The notes: a model not told the origin generated them from the letters alone. Shown: positions 20,201-27,285, counted from the stretch's first letter. The stretch: 30,489 bases of DNA from a bacterium (GCA_015494485.1 WGBF01000049.1:1-30489), one strand, 5' to 3'. Translations and numbers: made by a program.

Positions 20201-21003
20201 GTTTCCTCATCCAGTTCCGTTCCGGCCTCCACCAGCACTTCGCCCGTTTTTTCATCCACCACGTCATCCACGACCTTCCGTCCCACCAGCGACAGGGTGT
20301 CCATTTCCTGGAGATTCACTTCATCGATCAGGTCAAACAGCTCCAGGATTTCCTTGTCCGTCTTAAACCCTAACGCGCGCAGAAAGGTGGTAACATAAAA
20401 CTTCTTTTTGCGGTCAATGTAGACGTGGAGATTATCGTTTACATCCGTCATAAATTCCACCCAGCTCCCGCGGAAGGGAATAATACGGGCGGAATAAATT
20501 TTAGACCCGTTGGGGTGGATGCTTTCATCAAAAAATACACCGGGTGCCCGATGCAATTGGTTGACGATAACGCGTTCGGCACCGTTAATCACAAAGGTGC
20601 CGCGCTCCGTCATGTAGGGAATATTCCCAAGGTACACATCCTGTTCGATGGTTTCGGTGTATTCATCCGTTTCCCCGGTGGGGTCTTTAATGGACAGCCG
20701 CAATTTTGCCTTTAACGGCACGGCATACGTCAAGCCCCGTTCCCGGCATTCCTGGACACTGTATTTGGGTTTATCCAGGTAATATTCCACAAAATCCAGG
20801 ATGAAATTTTCCCGGCTGTCCACAACCGGGAAAATGCTCAAGAAGACCGCTTGTAAACCACGGTCTTCTCGTTCGCCAGGGGCTTTATCTTCTTGAATAA
20901 ATTCCGCAAACGATTCTTTTTGAATAGCCAGCAAATCCGGATATTCAACAATCGTGGGAATCTTTGAAAATGAATGTCGCTTAATTAAGCTTTGTGTTTT
21001 CAA
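17227..21003 (-). CDS. rpoB: RNA polymerase beta subunit
   Basis: Catalytic core subunit of RNA polymerase, and the rifampicin target. The rifampicin pocket FGTSQLSQFMDQTNPLSEL and HKRRMSALGPGGLTRERAGF keeps D466, H476 and S481 (this protein's numbering from the GTG), so no classic resistance change is seen. KVGDKMAGRHGNKGVVSK lies near 1036-1053. Residues about 892-1010 form a Lys/Glu-rich coiled-coil insertion in the flap-side region. I place the start at TTG 21003, about six bases after AAAGAGGTG (1258 residues). The GTG at 21012 is three codons upstream and lies inside that Shine-Dalgarno. 64 bases before rpoC. Confidence 0.97.
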   Translation of the reverse strand: MKTQSLIKRHSFSKIPTIVEYPDLLAIQKESFAEFIQEDKAPGEREDRGLQAVFLSIFPVVDSRENFILDFVEYYLDKPKYSVQECRERGLTYAVPLKAKLRLSIKDPTGETDEYTETIEQDVYLGNIPYMTERGTFVINGAERVIVNQLHRAPGVFFDESIHPNGSKIYSARIIPFRGSWVEFMTDVNDNLHVYIDRKKKFYVTTFLRALGFKTDKEILELFDLIDEVNLQEMDTLSLVGRKVVDDVVDEKTGEVLVEAGTELDEETIEALKSAGVKTIKLARPNDPSMPNIVLNTLQKDPAKTEEQALRTIYELLRSGEPPDMDTARDLLKKMFFNPKRYELGAVGRYRLNKKLGLDIDYETTVLTLDDFVAIIRYLIELREGLRSTDDIDHLGNRRVRTVGEQLAAQFNLGLTRMARTIKERMNLGDAETLTPQDLVNARAVTSVINTFFGTSQLSQFMDQTNPLSELTHKRRMSALGPGGLTRERAGFEVRDIHYTHYGRLCPIETPEGPNIGLISSLSILARVNEFGFIETPYRKVVDGRVTDEIEYLSADDEERVVIAQFNAPVDPKTGKFTKSLVKVRKRGDFLVVPPEEVQYIDVSSNQILSASASLIPFVEHDDANRALMGSNMQRQAVPLMRPEAPIVGTGMESKIARDSGALVISDVDGVVEKVDAEKIVIRVNPGSEEEPRQILTGEAERKEFRLLKFVRTNQNTCINQRPLVNEGDEVKKGQVLADGPATDRGELALGRNVLVAFMPWNGYNFEDAIVISERIARDDVYTSIHIEEFEIQVRDTKRGEEELTREIPNVSEEATKNLDENGIIRIGAEVKPGDILVGKVTPKGETEPTPEEKLLKAIFGSKAGDVKDASLKVPAGMEGIVIDAKLFSRKKKDPKTKKEDKKKIEQLEKEAEERIASIQQRLKNYLYEKFKDEPTLGIKTRNDKVLVKKGGKITAKTFDKVEIDLVDYLEPWFEDDAKNELVRRLFSEYKTLLREIENELRTEKHKIMVGDELPPGIVQLAKVYVAQKRKLKVGDKMAGRHGNKGVVSKIVPIEDMPFLPDGTPVDIVLNPLGVPSRMNLGQIFETTLGWAGKILDKFYATPVFDGATYEEVLDELRKAGLPLTGKMKIYNGQTGEPFDQEVTVGYIYMMKLSHMVDDKIHARSIGPYSLITQQPLGGKAQFGGQRFGEMEVWALEAYGAAHTLQEILTYKSDDVQGRTKVYESIVKGDNLPEPGRPESFNVLVKELQGLGLDVKVE

Positions 21004-21028
21004 AGAAACCACCTCTTTTTAATCTAAA

Positions 21029-21415
21029 TTATTTAATTTCAACAGTAGCACCCACTTCTTCGAGCTGCTTTTTGATTTCCTCGGCTTCTGCCTTGGAAAC
21101 GCCTTCTTTCACAGCTTTGGGGGCGCTTTCTACCAATTCCTTGGCTTCCTTTAAGCCCAGGTTGGTAATGGCACGGACCACCTTGATGACCTGAATCTTC
21201 TGGGAACCGATGTCCTTCAGAATCACATCGAAATCGGTTTTTTCTTCAGCAGCCGCTTCGCCACCGGCGGCACCTGCACCCGCTACCGGCATTGCTACAG
21301 GAGCAGCAGCGGTAACCCCAAACTTTTCTTCAATTTCCTTAATCAGCTCCGAGATTTCCAACATGGTGGCCTTTTCCAAATATGCCAACACGTCTTCACG
21401 AGTAATATCAGCCAT
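21029..21415 (-). CDS. rplL: 50S ribosomal protein L7/L12 (bL12)
   Basis: Flexible stalk protein present in several copies that recruits GTPase factors to the ribosome. It has 128 residues. The N-terminal dimerisation helix runs to about residue 33, followed by an Ala/Gly/Pro-rich hinge (VAMPVAGAGAAGGEAAAEE). The C-terminal domain begins KTDFDVILKDIG and carries KIQVIKVVRAITNLGLKEAK and LVESAPKAVKEGVSKAEAEE. ATG at 21415, 40 bases after rplJ. Confidence 0.98.
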   Translation of the reverse strand: MADITREDVLAYLEKATMLEISELIKEIEEKFGVTAAAPVAMPVAGAGAAGGEAAAEEKTDFDVILKDIGSQKIQVIKVVRAITNLGLKEAKELVESAPKAVKEGVSKAEAEEIKKQLEEVGATVEIK

Positions 21416-21455
21416 TTCTTACTTACCTCCAATTATGGTAATTTACTTAAACCAC

Positions 21456-21983
21456 TTATTTTTTGCTTTCTTCCAAAGCTTTTAAAACACCAATTAATTT
21501 CGTCATACTGGCTTGCAACGTACCCACCAATTTGCTCATGGGGGCATTTAACATTCCCACCAGCGTACCCAACAATTCCTCCCGGGAAGGCAATTTGGCC
21601 AAAGCCGCTACCTGTTCCGGGGGCACAATTTTCCCTTCAAAATAGGCGGCTTTGATTTTCAGCACTTCTTGATCCAGGCCTTCATCCTTGCGGAATTTTT
21701 CAATGACTTTGATGGGTTTGGTGGGGTCATCATAACTGATGGCATAGGAATTTACGCCAACCAAAAACTGCTCCATTTCCTCAATTCCGGCATTGCGTAC
21801 GGAAAGCCGGGCCAGAGTGTTCTTTACCACCTTGTAGTCCACATTCGCCTGCTTAAATTCCTTACGCAGTTTGGTAATCTGGTTCACCGTAATCCCCTGG
21901 AAATCCGCCAGGAAAATACTCTGTGCCCGGGAAAACTTTTCCGTCATTTCCTGGACAATCTGTTCCTTTTGTGGTGTCGGCAT
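21456..21983 (-). CDS. rplJ: 50S ribosomal protein L10 (uL10)
   Basis: Base of the L12 stalk. The 175 residues contain FSRAQSIFLADFQGITVNQI, LRKEFKQANVDYKVVKNTLA (residues 39-58) and the C-terminal helix that binds L12 dimers (about 140-175). In E. coli the L10 leader controls this operon, but here only 24 bases separate rplA and rplJ. A folded leader of that type is therefore not possible directly upstream. ATG at 21983. Confidence 0.97.
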   Translation of the reverse strand: MPTPQKEQIVQEMTEKFSRAQSIFLADFQGITVNQITKLRKEFKQANVDYKVVKNTLARLSVRNAGIEEMEQFLVGVNSYAISYDDPTKPIKVIEKFRKDEGLDQEVLKIKAAYFEGKIVPPEQVAALAKLPSREELLGTLVGMLNAPMSKLVGTLQASMTKLIGVLKALEESKK

Positions 21984-22007
21984 TGGTCACTACCTCAAAC
22001 TTTACTG

Positions 22008-22706
22008 TTAGTCTTGATATTCTTGCGGATTCGTTACCAGCTTGATACCGGGACCCATGGTATTGGAAATATGAATGCTTTTCAAATACGTCCCCTTTGC
22101 GGATGCGGGTTTCAGGCGAATAATGGTTTGCACCAGCGTTTTAATATTATCCTTCAGCTTATCCGGCTCAAAAGAGGCCTTTCCTACACCGGTATGCACA
22201 ATTCCGGTTTTATCCACCCGGAAATCAATTTTACCGGCCTTTACCTCTTTGACGGTGCGCCCAACATCCATGGTAACCGTACCGCTTTTGGGACTGGGCA
22301 TTAATCCCCGGGGTCCCAGAATCCGCCCCAGCTTGGCAATATCTTTCATGACATCGGGTGTGGCGATAACCACATCAAAATCAAACCACCCTTGCTGGAT
22401 TTTTTCGATGTATTCATCGAATCCCACATAATCCGCACCCGCTTCTTCGGCTTCTTTGGCTTTTTCCCCTTTGGCCAGAACCAGCACCCGAACTTCTTTA
22501 CCCAGGCCATGGGGCAGAGATACGGTACCGCGTACCACCTGGTCCGCATGACGCGGGTCTACACCCAGGCGTACGGCGATTTCCACCGTTTCGTCGAATT
22601 TTGCCGAAGCCGTTTTCTTAATTAAATCAATTGCTTCGTCCAGCGTGTATTCGCGCTTTTCAATGAGCTTCGAAATTTCACGATATCTTTTGCTACGCTT
22701 TTTCAT
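22008..22706 (-). CDS. rplA: 50S ribosomal protein L1 (uL1)
   Basis: Forms the mobile L1 stalk that handles deacylated tRNA. The start MKKRSKRYREISKLIEKREY and blocks FDETVEIAVRLGVDPRHADQ, VRGTVSLPHGLGK, and the family signature GPRGLMPSPKSGTVTMDVG are clear. I chose the ATG at 22706 (232 residues). The open frame extends four codons to a GTG at 22718, but that GTG-AGG is itself the Shine-Dalgarno of the ATG. In E. coli L1 represses its own operon; no copy of the site was recognised here. Confidence 0.97.
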   Translation of the reverse strand: MKKRSKRYREISKLIEKREYTLDEAIDLIKKTASAKFDETVEIAVRLGVDPRHADQVVRGTVSLPHGLGKEVRVLVLAKGEKAKEAEEAGADYVGFDEYIEKIQQGWFDFDVVIATPDVMKDIAKLGRILGPRGLMPSPKSGTVTMDVGRTVKEVKAGKIDFRVDKTGIVHTGVGKASFEPDKLKDNIKTLVQTIIRLKPASAKGTYLKSIHISNTMGPGIKLVTNPQEYQD

Positions 22707-22730
22707 GGATTGCCTCACTACAAATGATTA

Positions 22731-23156
22731 TCATTCAACAACCTCAATCCCCATACTACGCGCTGTACCTTCAATGATACGCATGGCAGCGTCAATATCA
22801 GTTGCATTTAAATCGGGCATTTTAGTTTTTGCAATTTCTTCCACCTGGGCGCGGGTTACCTTCCCCACCTTGTTTTTATTGGGCTCTCCGGATCCCTTTT
22901 CCAGTCCGGCGGCTTTCAACAATAAGGTAGAAGCCGGCGGGGTTTTGGTAATAAATGAAAAGGACCGGTCGGCATACACGGTGATTTCCACCGGGATGAT
23001 ATAGCCCATTTTATCCTGCGTGCGGGCATTGAATGCCTTGCAGAATTCCATAATATTCACACCGTGTTGCCCCAGGGCCGGACCTACAGGTGGAGAGGGA
23101 TTTGCCTGCCCGGCGGGAATTTGCAATTTAATGAAGCCAATTACTTTCTTTGCCAT
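22731..23156 (-). CDS. rplK: 50S ribosomal protein L11 (uL11)
   Basis: Binds the GTPase-associated centre of 23S rRNA with L10; also linked to the stringent response and thiostrepton sensitivity in other bacteria. It has 141 residues. The N-terminal domain has AKKVIGFIKLQIPAGQANPS, PPVGPALGQHGVNIMEFCKA, and FITKTPPASTLLLKAAG. The C-terminal rRNA-binding domain ends RIIEGTARSMGIEVVE. ATG at 23156, 18 bases after nusG. Confidence 0.98.
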   Translation of the reverse strand: MAKKVIGFIKLQIPAGQANPSPPVGPALGQHGVNIMEFCKAFNARTQDKMGYIIPVEITVYADRSFSFITKTPPASTLLLKAAGLEKGSGEPNKNKVGKVTRAQVEEIAKTKMPDLNATDIDAAMRIIEGTARSMGIEVVE

Positions 23157-23174
23157 TGGTCATACCTATTTAAT

Positions 23175-23711
23175 TTATTTTTCCAGCTCAACTTGCAAAA
23201 AGTCTAACTCCACTGGTGTGGGACGTCCGAAAATACTAACCAGCACCTTGACCTTTTTCTTTTCTTCGTTAATCTCTTCCACAACACCGGTAAAATCCGC
23301 AAACGGTCCGTCAATAACACGAATGGTATCGCCGACCTGAAAGGGAACCTCCACTTTTTCCACTGACGTTTCCTGACGCTCAATTTTGCGCAGAATGGCT
23401 TCCACTTCTTCGGGCTTCACTTCCTGCGGTTTATTCCGGGGACCTACAAAGCCAATAACACCTGGTGTTTCCTGCACAACCGGGGCGGTTTTGTTATTGT
23501 ATTCCATTTCAATCAGAATGTAGCCCGGGAAAAACACTTTATTTTTAATGCGCTTCTTCCCGTTGTGCATTTCCAATACCGGTTGCGAAGGTACAATAAT
23601 GCGTCCAAAGAACTCTTCCATTCCCTTAAGTTCAATATTGTTTTCCAGGTGCGCTTTGACTTTATTTTCCTGTCCCGAAATAACGCGCAATGTGTACCAT
23701 TTTTTTGCCAC
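23175..23711 (-). CDS. nusG: Transcription elongation/termination factor NusG
   Basis: Binds the RNA polymerase clamp through the NGN domain and couples to S10 or Rho through the KOW domain. The 178 residues show the NGN start KKWYTLRVISGQENKVKAHL, the conserved KVFFPGYILIEME (residues 58-70), and the KOW region VIDGPFADFTGVVEEINEEK (about 132-151). There is no large inserted domain. The start is GTG at 23711 with AAGGAA upstream. The order secE-nusG-rplK is nearly universal. Confidence 0.98.
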   Translation of the reverse strand: MAKKWYTLRVISGQENKVKAHLENNIELKGMEEFFGRIIVPSQPVLEMHNGKKRIKNKVFFPGYILIEMEYNNKTAPVVQETPGVIGFVGPRNKPQEVKPEEVEAILRKIERQETSVEKVEVPFQVGDTIRVIDGPFADFTGVVEEINEEKKKVKVLVSIFGRPTPVELDFLQVELEK

Positions 23712-23729
23712 GACAATTATTCCTTTGGC

Positions 23730-23918
23730 TTAATATAGATGTTTGACAACAAAGGAAACGATTTGGTCCACGACGAAAATGTAAAACGTAAAGAGCGCCG
23801 AAATCACAATCACCACTACACTGGAATTGACCAACTGTTCCCACGTCGGCCACGAGACCTTTCGCATTTCAACAATGACGTCATCAATGAATGATTTTGC
23901 TTTGTCTATAAACTTCAT
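23730..23918 (-). CDS. secE: Preprotein translocase subunit SecE
   Basis: Small essential clamp protein that holds the SecY channel. At 62 residues it is the short, single-membrane-segment form. The amphipathic helix with VIVEMRKVSWPTWEQL (residues 14-29) carries the family's WP signature, and a hydrophobic segment follows at about 31-58. ATG at 23918. It sits 18 bases before nusG and 49 bases after tRNA-Trp. Confidence 0.97.
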   Translation of the reverse strand: MKFIDKAKSFIDDVIVEMRKVSWPTWEQLVNSSVVVIVISALFTFYIFVVDQIVSFVVKHLY

Positions 23919-23967
23919 TTTCGCATCTCACACCATTTTTGCATTAAAAAACTCATTAATTGGGTAG

Positions 23968-24041
23968 CAGGCCTGGAGGGACTCGAACCCCCAACCCCCG
24001 GTTTTGGAGACCGGTGCTCTAGCCAATTGAGCTACAGGCCT
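23968..24041 (-). tRNA. tRNA-Trp (anticodon CCA)
   Basis: The minus strand folds into a full cloverleaf of 74 bases. Acceptor strands are AGGCCTG and CAGGCCT with discriminator G, the D arm is GCTC/GAGC, and the anticodon stem CCGGT/ACCGG closes a loop with CCA. The T arm has TTCGAGT. The 3' CCA is not encoded (CTA follows). It lies between rpmG and secE, a position also seen in other bacteria. Confidence 0.97.
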
Positions 24042-24056
24042 AACCCAACTAACGAG

Positions 24057-24206
24057 TTACCGAGTTTCTTTGTGAATCGTATGCTTATTACAGTATCTGC
24101 AATACTTCTTATACTCCACGCGCTGTGGATGCTTCCGCTTATTCTTGGTCGTGGTGTAATTACGATGCTTACAGACCGTACACTCTAAGGTAATAATCTC
24201 ACGCAC
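24057..24206 (-). CDS. rpmG: 50S ribosomal protein L33, zinc-binding type (bL33)
   Basis: Short 50S protein near the E-site, 49 residues, found by translating the gap between tuf and tRNA-Trp. It reads REIITLECTVCKHRNYTTTK, then NKRKHP, and ends KYCRYCNKHTIHKETR. Four cysteines, C9, C12, C36 and C39, make it the zinc-binding (C+) form. The start is GTG at 24206; the only upstream signal is a loose GGGAATGAG. An in-frame stop further upstream leaves no ATG in frame. The end is 15 bases from tRNA-Trp. Confidence 0.95.
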   Translation of the reverse strand: MREIITLECTVCKHRNYTTTKNKRKHPQRVEYKKYCRYCNKHTIHKETR

Positions 24207-24240
24207 TTTCTCATTCCCACTTGTTTACGCGTTCGGTGAA

Positions 24241-25431
24241 TTATTCGATGATCTCGGTAACCACACCGGCTCCAACCGTACGGCCACCCTCGCGAATCGC
24301 GAAGCGCAATTCTTTTTCCAGAGCGATGGGCTTCAACAGGTTCACTTCCATTTCGATGTTGTCACCCGGCATCACCATTTCCACACCTTCCGGCAACTTA
24401 ATTTCGCCGGTCACGTCGGTGGTCCGGAAGTAGAACTGCGGCCGATATCCGGTGAAGAACGGCGTATGACGTCCACCTTCTTCCTTCTTCAACACGTACA
24501 CATTGGCTTTGAACTTGGTATGCGGGGTAATGGAGCCCGGCGCTGCAACGACCATACCGCGTTCCAGTTCATCCTTTTCCACACCGCGCAGCAACAACCC
24601 AACGTTGTCACCCGCAATACCTTCATCCAGAATTTTGCGGAACATTTCAATACCGGTCACAACGGTCTTACGATGGGCACCCAGCCCAACGATTTCCACT
24701 TCATCACCAACTTTTACTTTACCACGTTCAATACGACCGGTACCCACAGTACCACGACCGGTAATGGAGAACACGTCTTCCACCGGCATCAGGAAGGGTT
24801 TGTCCACATCACGTTCCGGAACCGGGATGTATTCATCCAGCGCATCCACCAGTTCCTGAATGGGCTTGGTGGCTTCCGGGTCATCCGGATTTTGCAGTGC
24901 CAGCAGTGCGCTACCGCGAATAACCGGCACTTCATCTCCCGGAAAATCGTAACTGCTCAGCAATTCCCGAACTTCCAGCTCCACCAGATCCAGCAACTCG
25001 GGATCATCCACCTGGTCCACTTTATTTAAGAACACAACGATATAAGGCACGTTTACCTGACGCGCCAACAGAATGTGTTCACGGGTTTGCGGCATGGGAC
25101 CATCTGCAGCGCTAACCACCAGAATAGCACCGTCCATCTGCGCCGCACCGGTAATCATGTTTTTCACATAGTCAGCGTGACCCGGACAGTCCACGTGGGC
25201 ATAATGCCGTTTATCGGATTCGTATTCCACGTGGGCAGTTGCAATGGTGATACCACGTTCCTTTTCTTCCGGAGCATTATCGATATCATCGAATTCGCGC
25301 TCCTGAGCCATCCCCTTGCGCGCCAGATACTTGGTAATGGCGGCGGTCAGGGTGGTCTTACCATGGTCCACGTGACCAATCGTACCCACGTTAACATGGG
25401 GTTTCGTTCTTTCAAACTTTTGCTTGGCCAT
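24241..25431 (-). CDS. tuf: Elongation factor Tu
   Basis: GTPase that delivers aminoacyl-tRNA to the ribosome. The 396 residues carry G1 GHVDHGKT (residues 19-26), the switch region EERGITIATAHVEY-type block near 56-70, G3 DCPGH (81-85, catalytic His85) and G4 NKVD (136-139). Domains II and III are complete, with MVMPGDNIEMEV and the ending FAIREGGRTVGAGVVTEIIE. ATG at 25431 with GGAGG eight bases upstream. It is the only tuf copy in the window and follows four tRNA genes. Confidence 0.98.
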   Translation of the reverse strand: MAKQKFERTKPHVNVGTIGHVDHGKTTLTAAITKYLARKGMAQEREFDDIDNAPEEKERGITIATAHVEYESDKRHYAHVDCPGHADYVKNMITGAAQMDGAILVVSAADGPMPQTREHILLARQVNVPYIVVFLNKVDQVDDPELLDLVELEVRELLSSYDFPGDEVPVIRGSALLALQNPDDPEATKPIQELVDALDEYIPVPERDVDKPFLMPVEDVFSITGRGTVGTGRIERGKVKVGDEVEIVGLGAHRKTVVTGIEMFRKILDEGIAGDNVGLLLRGVEKDELERGMVVAAPGSITPHTKFKANVYVLKKEEGGRHTPFFTGYRPQFYFRTTDVTGEIKLPEGVEMVMPGDNIEMEVNLLKPIALEKELRFAIREGGRTVGAGVVTEIIE

Positions 25432-25489
25432 CGGTTTTCCTCCAAAACTTTGTGAGATTTAACTTAATGTTTTCTTAATTCTTACGACT

Positions 25490-25518
25490 ATTATATCTAT
25501 TGCCACATTAAAGCAACC
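25490..25518 (-). promoter_or_regulatory. Candidate promoter in the leader of tuf
   Basis: The 109-base gap between tRNA-Thr(GGU) and tuf contains a perfect -10 box, TATAAT, on the minus strand (25490-25495). The -35 is poor: TTGCTT sits at 25511-25516 with a 15-base spacer; a 17-base spacer gives GGTTGC. It would start a leader of about 50 bases. Processing from the tRNA transcript is the alternative source of tuf mRNA. Confidence 0.4.
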
Positions 25519-25540
25519 TTTAAAAAACCCAATAAAAAAG

Positions 25541-25613
25541 AGCCCACGACCGGATTTGAACCGGTGACCTCATCCTTACCAAGGATGTGCTCTACCGACT
25601 GAGCTACGTGGGC
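25541..25613 (-). tRNA. tRNA-Thr (anticodon GGT)
   Basis: A 73-base cloverleaf on the minus strand. Acceptor GCCCACG/CGTGGGC, discriminator T, D arm GCTC/GAGC, anticodon stem CATCC/GGATG with loop TTGGTAA, T loop TTCAAAT. CCA is not encoded. It is the last of four tRNA genes before tuf and corresponds to the position of thrT before tufB in E. coli. Confidence 0.97.
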
Positions 25614-25650
25614 TTATTCATCAGGCAGCGCGCCTTTTAGCGCCGCCACC

Positions 25651-25726
25651 TGGAGCGGGAGACGGGACTCGAACCCGCGACCAACGGCTTGGAAGGCCGT
25701 GACTCTACCAACTGAGTTACTCCCGC
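25651..25726 (-). tRNA. tRNA-Gly (anticodon TCC)
   Basis: A 76-base cloverleaf including an encoded 3' CCA. Acceptor GCGGGAG/CTCCCGC, discriminator T, anticodon stem ACGGC/GCCGT with loop CTTCCAA, T loop TTCGAGT. It is the only one of the five tRNAs in the window whose CCA is in the DNA. Third gene of the Thr-Tyr-Gly-Thr set. Confidence 0.97.
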
Positions 25727-25803
25727 CTATTTTCGTGCCTCCAACTCCTCGCTCGATCACCCAGTCGTTTGGCACATTGCCAATCCTTGGTCGAGCTAAC
25801 CAG

Positions 25804-25886
25804 TGGGGAGGGGAGGATTCGAACCTCCGAAGGCATCAGCCGCCAGATTTACAGTCTGGTGCGTTTGACCGCTTCGCTACCTCCCC
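25804..25886 (-). tRNA. tRNA-Tyr (anticodon GTA)
   Basis: An 83-base class II tRNA with a long variable arm. Acceptor GGGGAGG/CCTCCCC, discriminator A, anticodon stem CCAGA/TCTGG with loop CTGTAAA, variable arm around GGCTGATGCC, T loop TTCGAAT. The next bases are CTG, so CCA is added after transcription. Second gene of the cluster. Confidence 0.97.
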
Positions 25887-25899
25887 AGACCTTTCGCTG

Positions 25900-25972
25900 A
25901 GCTGGCGAAGGGACTCGAACCCCCAACCGGCTGATTACAAATCAGCTGCTCTACCAGTTGAGCTACGCCAGC
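25900..25972 (-). tRNA. tRNA-Thr (anticodon TGT)
   Basis: A 73-base cloverleaf. Acceptor GCTGGCG/CGCCAGC, discriminator T, D arm GCTC/GAGC, anticodon stem GCTGA/TCAGC with loop TTTGTAA, T loop TTCGAGT. CCA is not encoded. It is the first gene of the four-tRNA transcript, 13 bases from the next tRNA, and matches the place of thrU in E. coli. Confidence 0.97.
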
Positions 25973-25993
25973 CCGTCTAACTTTGAGCCCCAT

Positions 25994-26021
25994 AATTTAA
26001 TAAACCAATTACAAGGCGCAA
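25994..26021 (-). promoter_or_regulatory. Candidate promoter of the tRNA-tuf transcript
   Basis: On the minus strand, TTGCGC (26016-26021) and TAAATT (25994-25999) are 16 bases apart, about 20 bases before the first tRNA. The bases after the -10 are ATGGGGC, a GC-rich discriminator of the kind linked to stringent control of stable-RNA promoters in other bacteria. Position and shape fit; no experimental evidence. Confidence 0.4.
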
Positions 26022-26125
26022 CAGAAAAAATAAATTTTCATCCCGCCTGCTGCACCCCACAATATATGCCTTCCGGAACAGAAGGTTCCCCAGCGTTCTG
26101 AATTATTTATTTAGGGGTGCTGTTG
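26022..26125. other. Intergenic stretch between the lipoprotein gene and the tRNA promoter
   Basis: No gene is seen here. It contains a small inverted repeat, GGAAC (26075-26079) and GTTCC (26085-26089), overlapping a second five-base repeat CCTTC/GAAGG (26069-26073 and 26081-26085). The two folds exclude each other, and neither is followed by a U tract. I therefore do not call a terminator for the lipoprotein gene. Confidence 0.35.
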
Positions 26126-27247
26126 TTACCCTTCCGGTTGCGGCTCCACTGCAGCGGAAATCTTTTGCGCCGGCAATTGGCGAAGAAGTTCCGGGGCCGG
26201 TGTACTCACAAGTTTCATAATGCGAACGTATTCCAGCTGGTTCCGGGCCGTGGAAAACCCTGCGTCCACGGCAATTGCCTGTTGGTAGTATCCCTCCGCC
26301 GCTGCATAATCCCCCACATCTTCGGCGCTCAGTCCCAGACCAAACAGGCGCAATGCCTCAATGCTGGCAGTGGGGTAAAAATGAAGCGCCTCCCGCTCCT
26401 GCACCGTTAGTCGAATATCCATTTCCTTTAACAATGCCAGCACCAACTGCTTCTGCAACTGAAAAAAGCGGGTAATATCTCCGGAACGGGTAACAAACTC
26501 CAGGGATTCCGTTTGGGGATGAATCACCGCCGCGCGAAGCTGCACCTCTGCCCCATTTCGGAAGGCGATGCTACCCACAACAACCCGGCCGCCCCCTATG
26601 GCATTTTGCACTTTCTCAACCACCGCCCGATTCACCGGAATATTTTCCGAGAGGGAAAGGGCACGGAACAGGGCTTGCTGCTCCAGATCGGCGGTAACAC
26701 GCAATCGGGAAATTTGCTCCAGATCCCGCGTAACAACTTGTGTTAATGCACGCCCAATGCCATTCCACGCTTCGGCATTGGTTTGGATGTAAAACGGAAG
26801 CACCACGACATGGCCCGGAACGAATTCCCAGTAGGTATTGACGGGTTTTGTGGCCGCCTTTCGGTACTGGTTCTCCAGAATTCGCGCCGCCATCCAATGA
26901 TACCGCCCCCGCATGAGTTGCCGAAAATACTCCCCGGCCGGCAAATTCACAAAACGGGAATAAATTTGAAAGGCCAACATATCCTTATCGAGTAATTCAA
27001 AGGTTAATCCCAGGTAAAACAACGTCCTGGGATCTTTCGGCTGTTGTTTATACGCCTCAATTAAATATTTCCGTGCAGAGGTATAATCACCGTTGTACAA
27101 TGCCTCTATTCCCTGAGCCTGCCAGGAGGACGCATGGTTCACGGTGGCCGGTGCGGCCGTCCGGTTTCGCAGCCCCCCGGAAGAGCACGCCAGAAACACC
27201 AGGAACAGCACCGAGACGAAGGAAAATCCCATGGGGTTTAATTTCAT
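26126..27247 (-). CDS. Probable lipoprotein with TPR and CsgG/TolB-N-like domains
   Basis: Function unknown. Of 373 residues, the first 21 look like a lipoprotein signal: a hydrophobic stretch FSFVSVLFLVFLA with Cys21 followed by SSGG. Residues 40-110 are TPR-like (GIEALYNGDYTSARKYLIEA; DPRTLFYLGLTFELLDKD). Residues 146-283 resemble the alpha/beta domain of CsgG/FlgO/TolB-N proteins: VVVLPFY, a helix through GRALTQVVTRDLEQ, LRVTADLEQQ, and IGGGRVVVGSIAFRNGAEVQ. Residues 293-340 form another TPR (GDYAAAEGYYQQAIAVD). I infer a periplasmic-facing, membrane-anchored protein, possibly an assembly or scaffold factor. ATG at 27247, with AGAGG 11 bases upstream. It is divergent from the csp-like gene. 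The domain call rests on pattern, not on a search. Confidence 0.85.
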   Translation of the reverse strand: MKLNPMGFSFVSVLFLVFLACSSGGLRNRTAAPATVNHASSWQAQGIEALYNGDYTSARKYLIEAYKQQPKDPRTLFYLGLTFELLDKDMLAFQIYSRFVNLPAGEYFRQLMRGRYHWMAARILENQYRKAATKPVNTYWEFVPGHVVVLPFYIQTNAEAWNGIGRALTQVVTRDLEQISRLRVTADLEQQALFRALSLSENIPVNRAVVEKVQNAIGGGRVVVGSIAFRNGAEVQLRAAVIHPQTESLEFVTRSGDITRFFQLQKQLVLALLKEMDIRLTVQEREALHFYPTASIEALRLFGLGLSAEDVGDYAAAEGYYQQAIAVDAGFSTARNQLEYVRIMKLVSTPAPELLRQLPAQKISAAVEPQPEG

Positions 27248-27285
27248 ATTTCGAAAACCTCTGTTTTGGTTTTGAAGGTGCTTTA

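Noticed and set aside
25699..25980. Plus-strand open frame of 93 codons across the tRNA genes
   Set aside because: It is an antisense reading of tRNA-Thr, tRNA-Tyr and tRNA-Gly. Peptides such as WRRDSNPQPADYKSAALPVE are well-known artefacts of tRNA antisense translation in databases.
26069..26089. Possible terminator after the lipoprotein gene
   Set aside because: Two short five-base inverted repeats overlap and exclude each other, and no U tract follows on the minus strand.
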